Origin: Pseudomonas moorei
Lineage (GTDB): Bacteria; Pseudomonadota; Gammaproteobacteria; Pseudomonadales; Pseudomonadaceae
DNA: 64,000 nt
Reading direction: 5' to 3'
Assembly (NCBI RefSeq): GCF_008801475.1
Contig: NZ_VZPP01000002.1
Coordinates: 62,001 to 126,000, forward strand
Part shown: positions 1 to 10,042 of the stretch, one piece after another
How positions within the stretch are numbered: position 1 is the stretch's first letter
How the letters are laid out: every line of letters starts with the position of its first letter
Translations under genes and position numbers: made by a program
Notes under the pieces: model-generated
The model's database searches: none
What the model was told of the DNA's origin: nothing
Seen by the model: only the letters and a program-made list of their open reading frames with translations

Positions 1-84
1 TGGGTTGTCCCCACGCGATGCATTGCATAGGCTTGCGCGATTGTATGTCCGCGCTTGTCACGGACCGCCTCCAGGAGAGTGAAA

Positions 85-1491
<1,407 letters not shown>

Positions 1492-1508
1492 CCGTCACTG
1501 CACGACCC

Positions 1509-1643
1509 TGTGGCGAGGGAGCTTGCTCCCGTTGGGCTGTGAAGCGGCCCCAAAACCTGCAACCCCGTTTTTCCAATTGTATGGCATCCACTGGATTTAC
1601 GACGGCGGCGCAGTCGGGCGGGAGCAAGCTCCCTCGCCACAAA
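1509..1643. repeat. REP doublet (GTGGCGAGGGAGC type, inverted pair)
   Basis: Two inverted copies of a palindromic REP unit (core GTGGCGAGGGAGCTTGCTCCC at 1510-1530 and its mirror at about 1619-1640) are separated by about 90 nt. Each unit can fold into a hairpin. The pair fills the bioA-rsmE gap, like the REPIN arrangement common in the P. fluorescens group. Confidence 0.85.
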
Positions 1644-1676
1644 AGCGACTCCGATCGTATTTAGTAGAGAACTCAA

Positions 1677-2396
1677 ATGAGACTGTCCCGCTTCTTTATC
1701 GACGCCCCCCTGAGTACCGGCGAGCACGAATTGCCCGAAGCCCAGGCCCATTACATCAGCCGCGTGTTGCGCATGGCTGAAGGCGATCTGCTGCAACTGT
1801 TCGATGGCTCGGGCCAGGAATTCCGCGCCACTCTGGTGGAGGTCGGCAAGAAACGTGTCGTGGTGCAGATCGACGAGCAGTTCGCCGGTCAGATCGATTC
1901 GCCACTGCAGATCCATCTGGGCCAGGGCCTGTCCCGTGGCGAGCGCATGGACTGGGCGATCCAGAAAGCCACTGAACTGGGTGTCACCGAAATCACCCCG
2001 ATCTTCAGCGAACGCTGCGAAGTCCGGCTCAAGGACGAACGCGCCGACAAACGCCTGCTGCACTGGCGTCAGGTCGCCATCAGCGCATGCGAGCAATGCG
2101 GGCGCTCACGGGTACCGGTGATCCATCCGCCGGTGCTGCTGGCCGATTGGTTGAAGCAGACTCAGGCTGAATTGAAACTGGTGCTGCACCCGGTGGCCGA
2201 ACCATGGGTCAGCCATGCCAAGCCTGCGACGCTGGCGTTTCTGATCGGCCCGGAAGGCGGGTTGTCGGATACGGAAGTGGATCAGGCCAAGGGGGCCGGT
2301 TTTCATGCGGCCCGGCTTGGGCCTCGGGTATTGCGTACAGAGACGGCGCCGGTGGTTGCCTTGGCGGTGGCCCAGCAGTTGTGGGGCGATTTCTAG
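1677..2396 (+). CDS. rsmE: 16S rRNA (uracil-1498 N3)-methyltransferase RsmE
   Basis: SPOUT-family methyltransferase that methylates N3 of U1498 in the 30S decoding region using SAM. The 239-residue protein has the N-terminal PUA-like region (MRLSRFFIDAPL, HYISRVLRM) and the C-terminal trefoil-knot signature (LIGPEGGLSDTE, then LGPRVLRTETAPV) that binds SAM. Length is normal. It follows bioA on the same strand across a REP pair, so it may have its own promoter. The ATG at 1677 has a weak AGAGA ribosome site. Confidence 0.96.
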   Translation: MRLSRFFIDAPLSTGEHELPEAQAHYISRVLRMAEGDLLQLFDGSGQEFRATLVEVGKKRVVVQIDEQFAGQIDSPLQIHLGQGLSRGERMDWAIQKATELGVTEITPIFSERCEVRLKDERADKRLLHWRQVAISACEQCGRSRVPVIHPPVLLADWLKQTQAELKLVLHPVAEPWVSHAKPATLAFLIGPEGGLSDTEVDQAKGAGFHAARLGPRVLRTETAPVVALAVAQQLWGDF

Positions 2397-2400
2397 GGCC

Positions 2401-2472
2401 TCATCGCAAGCAGGCTCCCACACTTGAAATGCGTTCCACTGTGGGAGCGGGCCTGCTCGCGATGGCCGCGAC
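2401..2472. repeat. REP doublet downstream of rsmE
   Basis: Inverted pair of the second REP type: TCGCAAGCAGGCTCCCACA at 2403-2421 and TGTGGGAGCGGGCCTGCTCGC at 2440-2460. It lies between the convergent 3' ends of rsmE (+) and dguC (-), where its hairpins could stop transcription from both sides. Confidence 0.85.
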
Positions 2473-2498
2473 GCGGTCTACGGAAACAGCACAGGTAA

Positions 2499-3401
2499 CT
2501 ATTGCACCGGATCACTCACCGGCTTGGCAATGATCGCCTTGAGTTCGCTGGTCATCGGAAACTCAAGGTTCAAACCCTTCGGCGGAATCGGCTGTTCGAA
2601 CCAGCGCTGATAGATGCCGTTGATTTCCCCCGAACTGTACAGATCCCCCAGCGCGCCGTTGACCAGCGCCAGGAACTGCGGATCGTCCTTGCGCACCATG
2701 CAGCTGTAGATCTCCCGCGATTGCTCCTCTCCCACCACCACCCACTTGTGTGGGTCATGGGCCTTGGCGCGCTCGCCATAGAGAAGCGCATCGTCCATGT
2801 AGAAAGCGGCGGCACGACCCGATTGCAACATCTGAAAGGCTTCGCCGTGGTCCTTGGCGCTGATCACGAACATGTCGATCTTGTGGTCGACGTTATAGCT
2901 CTTCAGGAAGCGCTCGTTGGTAGTACCGGCAGTCGTCACCACGTTCTTGCCACGCAAGTCGGCGAAGCTCTTGATGCCGCTGTCCCTGGCAGTCAGCAAT
3001 TGGCCTTTTACATAGATGAAGCCATAGGAAAACGCCACTTGCTTCTGCCGCTCGGCGGTCACGCCCGTGGAGCCGCACTCCAGGTCCACGGTACCGTTCT
3101 GCACCAGAGGAATGCGTGTTTGCGACGTCACCAGGTTGTACTTGACCTTCAGGTCCGGCAACACCAATTGTTGCTTGATGCGCTCGACAATCTTGCCCGC
3201 CAGATCCACTGAATAGCCCATCGGCTTGCCGGTTTGATCACCCACGTAAGAGAACGGCACCGACGCATCGCGATAGCCCAGGGTAATGCTCCTGGCATCG
3301 GCGATCTTGCTCAGGGTGCCGGTCAGCGGGGCCTCGTTGGCCTGGACCTGACTCGCGAGCAACAGTCCGAGGGTGCAGCCGAGCAACGTGATTTTTTGCA
3401 T
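2499..3401 (-). CDS. dguC: Periplasmic amino-acid binding protein, DguC-like
   Basis: Family 3 solute-binding protein of 300 residues with a Sec signal peptide (MQKITLLGCTLGLLLASQVQA, cleavage after QA). The lobes carry typical motifs such as SITLGYRDASVPFSY, GTVDLECGSTGVTAERQKQVAFS and VDLAGKIV. The ATG at 3401 is preferred over an in-frame start at 3437 because it begins the signal peptide and has a GGAG site. It is last in a minus-strand trio with a RidA-like protein and a D-amino-acid dehydrogenase, next to a divergent LysR gene. This is the arrangement of P. aeruginosa dguRABC for D-glutamate/D-glutamine use. No permease or ATPase is adjacent, so it may sense or share another transporter. 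Family is firm; substrate is inferred from synteny. Confidence 0.82.
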   Translation of the reverse strand: MQKITLLGCTLGLLLASQVQANEAPLTGTLSKIADARSITLGYRDASVPFSYVGDQTGKPMGYSVDLAGKIVERIKQQLVLPDLKVKYNLVTSQTRIPLVQNGTVDLECGSTGVTAERQKQVAFSYGFIYVKGQLLTARDSGIKSFADLRGKNVVTTAGTTNERFLKSYNVDHKIDMFVISAKDHGEAFQMLQSGRAAAFYMDDALLYGERAKAHDPHKWVVVGEEQSREIYSCMVRKDDPQFLALVNGALGDLYSSGEINGIYQRWFEQPIPPKGLNLEFPMTSELKAIIAKPVSDPVQ

Positions 3402-3433
3402 TGTTATTCTCCGTTGTGGGTATTGGGTGACGG

Positions 3434-3787
3434 TCATTTCAAACGAGCGGCGATGACGGTGATTTCCACCAGCACCTGCGGCCGCGCCAGCTCGGCCTGC
3501 ACGGTCGTGCGGCTCGGGGCCTGCCCCGGCGATAGCCAGGTCGACCAGACCTCATTCATGGCGGCAAAATCGTCGGTGATGTTTTTCAAGTAAATGGTCG
3601 CACTGAGCATTTGATCCTTGTGGCTGCCGGCTTCGGCCAGCAATGCATCAATCCTGGCCAGCACTTCGCGGGTCTGGCCGCCCACGTCCGCGGCCTCACC
3701 CGGCACTTGGCCGGAGAGAAATACCAGATCGCCAAACGACACGGCGCCAGACAACCTCGAGTTGCTGTGGAGTCGGGTAATGGTCAT
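3434..3787 (-). CDS. dguB: RidA/YjgF-family imine deaminase, DguB-like
   Basis: 117-residue member of the RidA family, which hydrolyses reactive enamines and imines released by amino-acid oxidation. Typical features are FGDLVFLSGQVPG near residue 20, a central DQMLSATIYLKNI segment and the C-terminal RTTVQAELARPQVLVEIT, whose Arg is the conserved substrate-carboxylate binder. It lies 27 nt after dguA and 32 nt before dguC on the same strand, so the trio is probably one operon. Placement next to a D-amino-acid dehydrogenase fits a role in turning the imino acid into the 2-oxo acid. Confidence 0.85.
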   Translation of the reverse strand: MTITRLHSNSRLSGAVSFGDLVFLSGQVPGEAADVGGQTREVLARIDALLAEAGSHKDQMLSATIYLKNITDDFAAMNEVWSTWLSPGQAPSRTTVQAELARPQVLVEITVIAARLK

Positions 3788-3814
3788 TGCAGTGTCCTCT
3801 TCGCAAATAAATGA

Positions 3815-5056
3815 TCAGGCAGCCCGGTGGTTGAAACCGTGCATATCAATAGAGGGCCGGCGCTGGCCGATCAGCTCACTGAGCAACTGCCCACTGCCAC
3901 AAGCCAGGGTGAACCCCAACGCGCCATGACCGATGTTGAGCCACAGGTTGCGATAGGCGGTGGCGCCCAGCAACGGCACGCCGCTTGGCGTGGCCGGGCG
4001 CATCCCGGCCCATTCGATGGCCGCGTTATAGGCCCCGGCATTGGGGAAGGTGTCACGGGCCTGACGCTTGATCAGCGCCAGTCGCTTGGGGTCTATAGCC
4101 GGATCAAAGCCAACGATGTCGACCATCGCGGCCACCCGCAACCGGTCGCCGATCCGTGCATATACGATCTTGCGGTCATAGTCGGTGACGCTCACATCCG
4201 GGGCCTGGTGTTCGGGGCCAATGGGCACCGTCAGGCTGTAGCCCTTGAGCGGGTACAACGGCAATTGCAGACCGGGCAATGCCAACAGCGGACTGCGGTG
4301 GCCGGCGGCGATCACCAATTGATCGACCGGCAACACTTGCTCACCCAGATCGATGGCGCTGACGCTGCCATTGGCGTGGCGAATGCCGGTCACCGCTTGC
4401 CCCAGGCGTAGCTCGCAACGCCCGGATGCTTGCAACCGTGTAGCCAATAGCCGGCAGAAAGCATGGCAATCGCCCACTTCTTCGTCGGGCGTATAAATCG
4501 CACCGACAAATGGGGCATTGGCCAGGGCCGGCTCAAGTTGAGCGCACTCGGCCGCCGACAGCACCTGTTGCTGCTGAGGGTCGGCCAGCTGCCGGCATGC
4601 ATGCTCGAAGCTGGCGCGCTCCCGGAAGGTCACCAGTTTGCCGTTGCGCCGCCATTGGAAGCCTGCGAGCCCATCGTCTTCGCGCCATGCCTCCAATGTG
4701 CCCTGACTGAACAGCGCCAGCCGCAGCAAGTGCGCGGCGTTCTCGCGGTTGACCGAACGACGGCAAGCGCCGAGGAAGGACACCATCCAGCGCCACTGCG
4801 CAGCGTCGAACCGCGGGCGAAGCTTCAAGGGTGAATCGCCGCGCAGCATCCAGCCGATGGCTTGCAACGGCACACCGGCGTCAGCCAAAGGTGCGACGTA
4901 GCGATAGGAGAGTTGCCCACCATTGGCGAAACTCGTTTCGCTGCCCAACGCGTCCCGCGCCTCGATGACGGTCACTTCGAAGCCGTCGCGCACCAGCGCA
5001 TAAGCCGTTGCCAGGCCAATCACGCCGCCGCCGATAATGCACACACGCTGAGCCAT
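3815..5056 (-). CDS. dguA: FAD-dependent D-amino-acid dehydrogenase, DguA-like
   Basis: 413-residue DAO/DadA-type flavoenzyme that oxidatively deaminates a D-amino acid and passes electrons to the respiratory chain. It has the N-terminal dinucleotide-binding motif IIGGGVIGLATAYAL, the ETSFANGGQLSYRY segment typical of DadA relatives, and the C-terminal FAD motif NIGHGALGFTLACGSG. It is first in the probable dguABC operon and divergent from a LysR regulator. D-glutamate is inferred as substrate from the match to P. aeruginosa dguRABC; a broad D-amino-acid range cannot be excluded. Confidence 0.87.
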   Translation of the reverse strand: MAQRVCIIGGGVIGLATAYALVRDGFEVTVIEARDALGSETSFANGGQLSYRYVAPLADAGVPLQAIGWMLRGDSPLKLRPRFDAAQWRWMVSFLGACRRSVNRENAAHLLRLALFSQGTLEAWREDDGLAGFQWRRNGKLVTFRERASFEHACRQLADPQQQQVLSAAECAQLEPALANAPFVGAIYTPDEEVGDCHAFCRLLATRLQASGRCELRLGQAVTGIRHANGSVSAIDLGEQVLPVDQLVIAAGHRSPLLALPGLQLPLYPLKGYSLTVPIGPEHQAPDVSVTDYDRKIVYARIGDRLRVAAMVDIVGFDPAIDPKRLALIKRQARDTFPNAGAYNAAIEWAGMRPATPSGVPLLGATAYRNLWLNIGHGALGFTLACGSGQLLSELIGQRRPSIDMHGFNHRAA

Positions 5057-5141
5057 GTCCGTCCTTAAAACCGTTGTGATGACGAAGCCGAGGTTAGGGC
5101 CAGGTGACAGGCGGCGAACAATGAATAAAGATGCTCAACCC

Positions 5142-5156
5142 ATAAACAAAGGTTAT
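5142..5156. promoter_or_regulatory. Candidate LysR (T-N11-A) box in the dguA-dguR gap
   Basis: ATAAACAAAGGTTAT is an imperfect palindrome containing TAAACAAAGGTTA, which fits the T-N11-A consensus of LysR-type regulators. It lies between the divergent dguA and dguR starts, 10 nt before the ATG at 5166. The position suits autoregulation by DguR, but one short match is weak evidence. Confidence 0.35.
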
Positions 5157-5165
5157 GGACTCGCC

Positions 5166-6089
5166 ATGCGCCTTCGTCACATCGAGATTTTCCAGGCCAT
5201 CCGCCAAACCGGATCGATCAGCGCCGCCGCGCAATTGCTGCATGTCTCGCAACCGGCGGTGACCAAGGTGCTGCAACACGCCGAGCAGCAGTTGGGGTTC
5301 CCGTTGTTCTTGCGCGTTCGCGGCAAGTTGCAAGCGACGCCCGAAGCGCTGGAGCTGGAGCGCGAGGTCGACAAGGTCAGCGAAAGCCTGCAAGGCGTGC
5401 GGCGCCTGGCTCAGAGCCTGCGTCGCGAACCGGGCCACAGCCTGCGGATCGGCGCCACTCCGGCGCTGGCCCTGTCGTTGTTGCCGCCGGCCATTCACGA
5501 GTGGACCGCACGCTATCCGGACATCGCCTGCGAACTGTCCAGCGCCCATAGCCGTGAGCTGGTGCAAAATCTGCTGATGCGTGAAGTGGATGTCGCCCTG
5601 ACACTTCAAAGACCGGATCATCCGGGGCTCAAGGCCCACGCCTTGGCGGGCGGTGTATTGGTGGTGCTGGCACCGGCGGGTTACTGGCCATCGGCGCAGG
5701 CCGGCATGCCATTGTCATTGATGGCCCTGGCCGATGCGCCGCTGATTGGCTTGTCCAGCGCCGACCCGCTGGCCGCCCGGCTCGACAGCTACCTCGAAGC
5801 GGTCGAACCTCCGCCTCGGGTGCGCATCGCGGTGCAGACCTATTCGCTGGCCCGGGCGATGGTCGAGTCCGGTGCCGGGCTGGCGGTGATCGATCCGTTC
5901 ACGGCCCTGGGCGCTTCCCCCGCCACAACGACTATTCGCCCTCTCGCGCCACCGCTGCCCATCACCCTGTATGCGGTGACCCGTGCCACGGAACCGCCGC
6001 CCCACACATTGAGCGACCTGTTGCAGGTGTTCAGTCGACAGGCCCAGGCACAACTCGACCGCATTGCGGGTCTTGCACCGGATCTGTAG
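5166..6089 (+). CDS. dguR: LysR-family regulator, DguR-like
   Basis: LysR-type transcription factor, 307 residues from the ATG at 5166. The N-terminal winged helix is classical (RLRHIEIFQAIRQTGSIS, then AAAQLLHVSQPAVTKVLQ), followed by a periplasmic-binding-like effector domain from about residue 90. An ATG at 5121 would add 15 residues; I prefer 5166 because it gives the normal family length and start, and leaves the possible LysR box outside the gene. It is divergent from dguABC, so it probably activates that operon in response to a D-amino acid. The specific name rests on synteny. Confidence 0.8.
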   Translation: MRLRHIEIFQAIRQTGSISAAAQLLHVSQPAVTKVLQHAEQQLGFPLFLRVRGKLQATPEALELEREVDKVSESLQGVRRLAQSLRREPGHSLRIGATPALALSLLPPAIHEWTARYPDIACELSSAHSRELVQNLLMREVDVALTLQRPDHPGLKAHALAGGVLVVLAPAGYWPSAQAGMPLSLMALADAPLIGLSSADPLAARLDSYLEAVEPPPRVRIAVQTYSLARAMVESGAGLAVIDPFTALGASPATTTIRPLAPPLPITLYAVTRATEPPPHTLSDLLQVFSRQAQAQLDRIAGLAPDL

Positions 6090-6095
6090 GAGCGA

Positions 6096-6713
6096 TCACA
6101 GGACATAAAAGAAAATCGCCACGAAGTGCAGCAGACTCCCGGCGATCACAAACAGATGCCAGACCCCATGGGCATGCCGCAGGCGATGGTCGAGGGCAAA
6201 AAAGATAATGCCCACGGTGTAAAACACCCCGCCCGAGGCCAGCCACGCAAACCCGGCGCCACCCAGCGCCGCCAGCAATGGCTTGACCGCCACCAGCACG
6301 ATCCAGCCCATCACCGCGTATATCACGATCGACAGAATCCGCGCTTCAGAACGCGGCTTGATCTCCTGCAAGATGCCGATCAGTGCCAACCCCCAGACAA
6401 TCCCGAACAACGTCCAGCCCCAGGGCCCGCGCAAGGTCACCAGGCAAAACGGCGTATAACTGCCGGCGATCAGCAGGTAGATCGAAAAGTGATCAACCTT
6501 CTGCATGATCACTTTCTTGCGTCCGCGCACGCTGTGGTACACGGTCGACGCGCTGTACAGCACCAGCAAGGTGAAGGCGTAGATCGCCATGCTGACGATC
6601 TTCCACGGGCTGCCATCCAGGCTGGCGAGGACGATCAGCCAAATACCACCAACAAACGCCGCCACCGCCCCGACCAGATGCGTCCAGGCATTGAGTCTTT
6701 CCCCGTGATACAT
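6096..6713 (-). CDS. Hemolysin III family membrane protein (TrhA/YqfA-like)
   Basis: 205-residue integral membrane protein of the hemolysin III/PAQR superfamily with about seven hydrophobic helices. Conserved metal-site features are visible: SASTVYHSVRG (His in helix 2), KVDHFSIYLLIAGSYTPF (Asp-His) and the C-terminal HAHGVWHLFVIAGSLLHF His cluster. Family members are linked to membrane energetics or lipid homeostasis; the hemolysin name is historical and no toxin role should be assumed. It converges on dguR with a 6 nt gap and is transcribed alone. Confidence 0.9.
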   Translation of the reverse strand: MYHGERLNAWTHLVGAVAAFVGGIWLIVLASLDGSPWKIVSMAIYAFTLLVLYSASTVYHSVRGRKKVIMQKVDHFSIYLLIAGSYTPFCLVTLRGPWGWTLFGIVWGLALIGILQEIKPRSEARILSIVIYAVMGWIVLVAVKPLLAALGGAGFAWLASGGVFYTVGIIFFALDHRLRHAHGVWHLFVIAGSLLHFVAIFFYVL

Positions 6714-6845
6714 CGGTAATCCACCTCGAAAATCATTAACCCAACGTACAAGGCTTAGGCCTGAAGCTTAAAAGCGCAATGTTTCAGAACACAATGGCCG
6801 GCTTTCTGCTGTCGAGCCTCAAGTTTTACGTTGATCTTCATGGCG

Positions 6846-6872
6846 CCATCGCTGGCAAGCCAGCGCCCACAA
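6846..6872. repeat. Single REP unit upstream of mdcR
   Basis: One REP copy (CATCGCTGGCAAGCCAGCGCC, hairpin CGCTGGC/GCCAGCG) lies in the 219 nt gap between the divergent hemolysin III gene and mdcR. It is unpaired, unlike most copies here. No strong promoter was recognised in the rest of the gap. Confidence 0.7.
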
Positions 6873-6932
6873 AGGTCTGCGTAACCCAATGTAAATAGGC
6901 ACAATCGGGTCATTCCAAAAAGAGTCCGCGCC

Positions 6933-7847
6933 ATGCTGATTGACGAAGAGTTGACCCTGAAAAAACTCGAAGTGTTCCTGGCCTTCATGCGCACCGGTAA
7001 CCTGGCGCGGGCCGCGGCCGAGTTGCAGACCAGCAACGTCAGCGTGCACCGGGCGATCCATTCGCTGGAAAGCGCCTTGCGCTGCCCGCTGTTCAAACAC
7101 GAGGGCCGCAACCTGACGCCGCTGGAAAGCGCCTACGTGCTGGAGGAGCGGGCACAGAAGCTGATTCAGGACGTGCTCGAGAGCGTGCGCCTGACCCGCG
7201 AGGCCGCCGGGTTTTCCGCTGAACGCTTCAAACTGGGCTCACTGTATTCGCTGACCGTGAAGACCGTGCCGCAGTTGATCATGGGCCTGAAAATCCGCCG
7301 CAGTGAACTCAACATCGACCTGATCCTTGGCTCGAATTTCGACCTGCTCTACAAACTCAAGAACATGGAAGTGGATGCGATCCTGGTGTCCCTGGACGAC
7401 AGCATCAACGACCCGGACTGCGAGCAGATTCCGTTGTTTTCCGACGACATCTTCCTCGCCACGCCGGCCGATTCGAAGTTCGCCCAACGCAGCGAAGTCG
7501 ACCTCGCCGAAGTGCGCGACGAAACCTTCATCACCCTGACCCAGGGCTTCGCCACCCACCAGGACGGCAAGCGGGTATTCGAGCAGGCGGGGTTCGAGCC
7601 GAAGGTGGCGATGCAGGTCAACGACATCTTCACCTTGCTGAGCATGGTCAGTTCGGGGGTGGGTTATGCCTTGCTGCCGGGCAGGATTGCGGCGGTGTAT
7701 GAGAACCGGGTGAAACTGATCCCGTTGCAGGAAAAATACCGGTTGCAGCAGCACATCGGGGTGGTGTTTCTCAAGGCCAAGGAGCGTGACCCGAATCTGT
7801 TGGCGTTGCTGGCGGAGTGTCGGATGTATGCCAATCGGCAGGCCTGA
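6933..7847 (+). CDS. mdcR: LysR-family regulator of malonate use, MdcR
   Basis: 304-residue LysR regulator with an N-terminal winged helix (TLKKLEVFLAFMRTGNLARA, helix TSNVSVHRAIHSLES) and a C-terminal effector domain. The N-terminus and the segment LGSNFDLLYKLKNMEVDAIL resemble MdcR of malonate decarboxylase loci. It is transcribed toward madM, with only a perfect 28 nt palindrome between them, so it sits at the far end of the operon from the mdcA promoter it probably controls. Malonate is the expected effector by analogy. Confidence 0.88.
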   Translation: MLIDEELTLKKLEVFLAFMRTGNLARAAAELQTSNVSVHRAIHSLESALRCPLFKHEGRNLTPLESAYVLEERAQKLIQDVLESVRLTREAAGFSAERFKLGSLYSLTVKTVPQLIMGLKIRRSELNIDLILGSNFDLLYKLKNMEVDAILVSLDDSINDPDCEQIPLFSDDIFLATPADSKFAQRSEVDLAEVRDETFITLTQGFATHQDGKRVFEQAGFEPKVAMQVNDIFTLLSMVSSGVGYALLPGRIAAVYENRVKLIPLQEKYRLQQHIGVVFLKAKERDPNLLALLAECRMYANRQA

Positions 7848-7852
7848 AACGG

Positions 7853-7880
7853 GTGGCGAGGGAGCATGCTCCCTCGCCAC
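7853..7880. terminator. REP palindrome acting as likely bidirectional terminator
   Basis: Perfect 28 nt palindrome (left arm GTGGCGAGGGAGCA) followed by AAAAA on the plus strand and set exactly between the convergent stops of mdcR and madM. It is a single REP unit of the GTGGCGAGGGAGC type and could form a strong hairpin in either transcript. Confidence 0.7.
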
Positions 7881-7889
7881 AAAAAGCAA

Positions 7890-8654
7890 TCAGCCCACAA
7901 TCCCCCGAACGATAAAGAACAACAACGAAGGCCCCAGCAAGCAGCCCAGCCCGGTGTGGAAGGTCGCCGTCAACGCACCATAAGGCACCAGACGCCGATC
8001 CGTCGCCGCCAGCCCCGCTGTCACACCGCTGACCGTCCCGGCCAGGCCACCAAACACCATGGCCGAACGCGGGTTATCCAGGCCCATCCAGCGCGCCGCC
8101 ATCGGCGTGCCAACCATCACCAGAATCGCCTTGATCAGCCCGGTGGCAATCGACAACGCCACCACATCGGAACTCGCGCCAATCGCCGCCCCGGTCACCG
8201 GCCCGACGATGTAGGTCACCGCGCCAGCGCCAATGGTGGTCATGCTCACCGCATCGCGATAACCGAAGGCCCAGGCCATGCACACACCGACAATGAACGG
8301 CAGCACCGTGCCCAGCAACAAGGCAATCGCCCCGATCAAACCGGCCTTCTTCGCTTCGGTCGCCTGTACTTCGAACGCCGTGGCGACGATGGCAAAGTCA
8401 CGCAGCATCGCGCCGCCCATCAAACCAATGCCGGAGAACAGCGTCAGGTCCGCCAGGCCTTTCTGCCCGCCCGTCAGCGTACCGCCGACCCAGGCCAGGA
8501 CCAGGCCGATGACGATGGCAATCGCCGAGCCGTGAATACGCCCGAAAGTCAGGCGTTTGGACACCACCACCGACACCCACATGATCACGCCAACGAATGC
8601 GAACGCCGTGACCAGACCGTTGTGTTCCAGGCCTTTCTCGATGAGATCCCACAT
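7890..8654 (-). CDS. madM: Malonate transporter subunit MadM
   Basis: 254-residue membrane protein with about eight hydrophobic helices, the large subunit of the two-part MadLM malonate:Na+ symporter of the inner membrane. The sequence has the family Gly-rich helices (TTIGAGAVTYIVGPVTGAA, SGIGLMGGAMLRDFAIVA). The ATG at 8654 is 1 nt after the madL stop and is preceded by AGGAGGT inside madL, so translation is coupled. It is the last gene of the operon. It replaces the MdcF carrier found in other mdc clusters. Confidence 0.92.
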   Translation of the reverse strand: MWDLIEKGLEHNGLVTAFAFVGVIMWVSVVVSKRLTFGRIHGSAIAIVIGLVLAWVGGTLTGGQKGLADLTLFSGIGLMGGAMLRDFAIVATAFEVQATEAKKAGLIGAIALLLGTVLPFIVGVCMAWAFGYRDAVSMTTIGAGAVTYIVGPVTGAAIGASSDVVALSIATGLIKAILVMVGTPMAARWMGLDNPRSAMVFGGLAGTVSGVTAGLAATDRRLVPYGALTATFHTGLGCLLGPSLLFFIVRGIVG

Positions 8655-8655
8655 A

Positions 8656-9072
8656 TCAGCGACCTCCTGCCGATGCGCCAACCGACGTTATTTCCGCCGG
8701 CTCGTCGGGCAAGGGTTCGCCCTTGTGGGTCCGGCTGATCAGCGCAATGGTGCAGCCGCAGACCACCACCGAACCGATGGCCGCCAGCACCGCCACCGGG
8801 CCGCCGTGCAGCGCCGTGACCACGTTCTGTTGCGCGGCCATCGCCACCACCACCGGAATGTACATCGCGCCCCAGAAGCCGACGCCCATCTCGCAGTCCT
8901 TGGTCATGCCGCCACGCTTGTGCATCCACAACCGCGCGCAGATCAGCAGGATCATTGCGATCCCGACTCCGCCGACATTGGATTGCACACCCAGCAACAC
9001 GCCCAGCATGTCACCCATGATCACCCCTGCCAGCGTACAGATCGCCAACAGCGCCACACCGTAAATAATCAT
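8656..9072 (-). CDS. madL: Malonate transporter subunit MadL
   Basis: 138-residue small subunit of the MadLM malonate uptake system with about four transmembrane segments, beginning MIIYGVALLAICTLAGVIMG. Conserved features include LLGVQSNVGGVGIAMILL and KDCEMGVGFWGAMYIP. The ATG at 9072 is chosen; longer in-frame extensions run into the intergenic region and are not hydrophobic. It follows mdcH after 58 nt and is coupled to madM, completing import of the substrate that the upstream enzymes decarboxylate. Confidence 0.93.
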   Translation of the reverse strand: MIIYGVALLAICTLAGVIMGDMLGVLLGVQSNVGGVGIAMILLICARLWMHKRGGMTKDCEMGVGFWGAMYIPVVVAMAAQQNVVTALHGGPVAVLAAIGSVVVCGCTIALISRTHKGEPLPDEPAEITSVGASAGGR

Positions 9073-9130
9073 TGTTGTCGTCCTCAAAATGCATCGTCGA
9101 ATATTGTTTTTGTTGTTCGAAGCCTGAGAT

Positions 9131-10042
9131 CTAGGGTTGGCGGCTTCCCTCCTCACGCAACAGCGCCTGCAGGGTATCGAGCCGTGCACCGTCGAAAGCC
9201 ATCACGGTGCCCTGCTCGAACACCCGGCGCGCCAGCCCGGTCAGCACCGCACCGGGCGGCAGTTCGATCAGTAGACGTACGCCGCGCTCATAAGCGCTTT
9301 GTACCGTGCCGCGCCAATCCACCACACGGCACATGTTGAAAGCGAGGTCGTCGCGCAACGCTTCGATGTGGGTCACCCTCCGCGCGCGGCTGCCGCTGAG
9401 ATAACCCAGGACAGGCGTTTTCAGTGGCACCGTGGCGAAGGCTTCGGCCAGGACCTTCGCCGGCGCATCCAGCAGCGGACAGTGCGAAGGCACGCTCACC
9501 GCCAGACGCTTGGCCAGTCCGGCGCCATGGACTTTCGCCAACTCGGCGACCGCTTTCATCGCACCATCGCTGCCGGCGATCACCACCTGGTTATCGGCGT
9601 TGATGTTGGCCAGGTAAACCGGCGAGTCATTGCCGTGAACCCGAGCCAGCAAACCTTCTACCGTAGTCAGATCCAGACCGATTATCGCGGTCATGCCGTA
9701 GCCCTGTGGATAAGCCTGCTGCATCAACTCACCGCGCAGGCTGACCAGATGCAACGCATCGCTGAAACTCAGCGCACCGGCCACCACCGCTGCCGGGTAG
9801 GCGCCGATGGACAATCCGGCGACATAATCCGCAGCCACTGACAGCTGTCGTGACGCCGCCACGCCCGCGATCAACAGGCACAACTGAACGGCCCGCGTCG
9901 ACTGCAGGGCTTCGGCAGAATCGAGCCGCAAGACATCCTCACCGAGCACGTCGCTCGCCTCGTTCAGGGTTTCCCGAGGCAAGCGCTGGAGCATGCCCGG
10001 CTGCTGCGCGCCCTGGCCGGGGAACACCAACAAGCTGCTCAC
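9131..10042 (-). CDS. mdcH: Malonate decarboxylase malonyl transferase subunit MdcH
   Basis: 303-residue malonyl-CoA:ACP transacylase-like protein that primes the MdcC carrier with malonate. It has the family start FPGQGAQQPGM, the nucleophile elbow GLSIGAYPAAV (Ser) and the catalytic His in SVPSHCPLLD. I choose the GTG at 10042, which overlaps the mdcG stop as GTGA and starts right at the FPGQGAQ domain; an upstream ATG would overlap mdcG extensively. It is the seventh enzyme gene of the operon. Confidence 0.93.
   Translation of the reverse strand: MSSLLVFPGQGAQQPGMLQRLPRETLNEASDVLGEDVLRLDSAEALQSTRAVQLCLLIAGVAASRQLSVAADYVAGLSIGAYPAAVVAGALSFSDALHLVSLRGELMQQAYPQGYGMTAIIGLDLTTVEGLLARVHGNDSPVYLANINADNQVVIAGSDGAMKAVAELAKVHGAGLAKRLAVSVPSHCPLLDAPAKVLAEAFATVPLKTPVLGYLSGSRARRVTHIEALRDDLAFNMCRVVDWRGTVQSAYERGVRLLIELPPGAVLTGLARRVFEQGTVMAFDGARLDTLQALLREEGSRQP

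Noticed and set aside
6086..6099. REP fragment at the 3' end of dguR
   Set aside because: CTGTAGGAGCGATCACAG resembles one REP edge, but the palindrome is missing and the match is too short to annotate.
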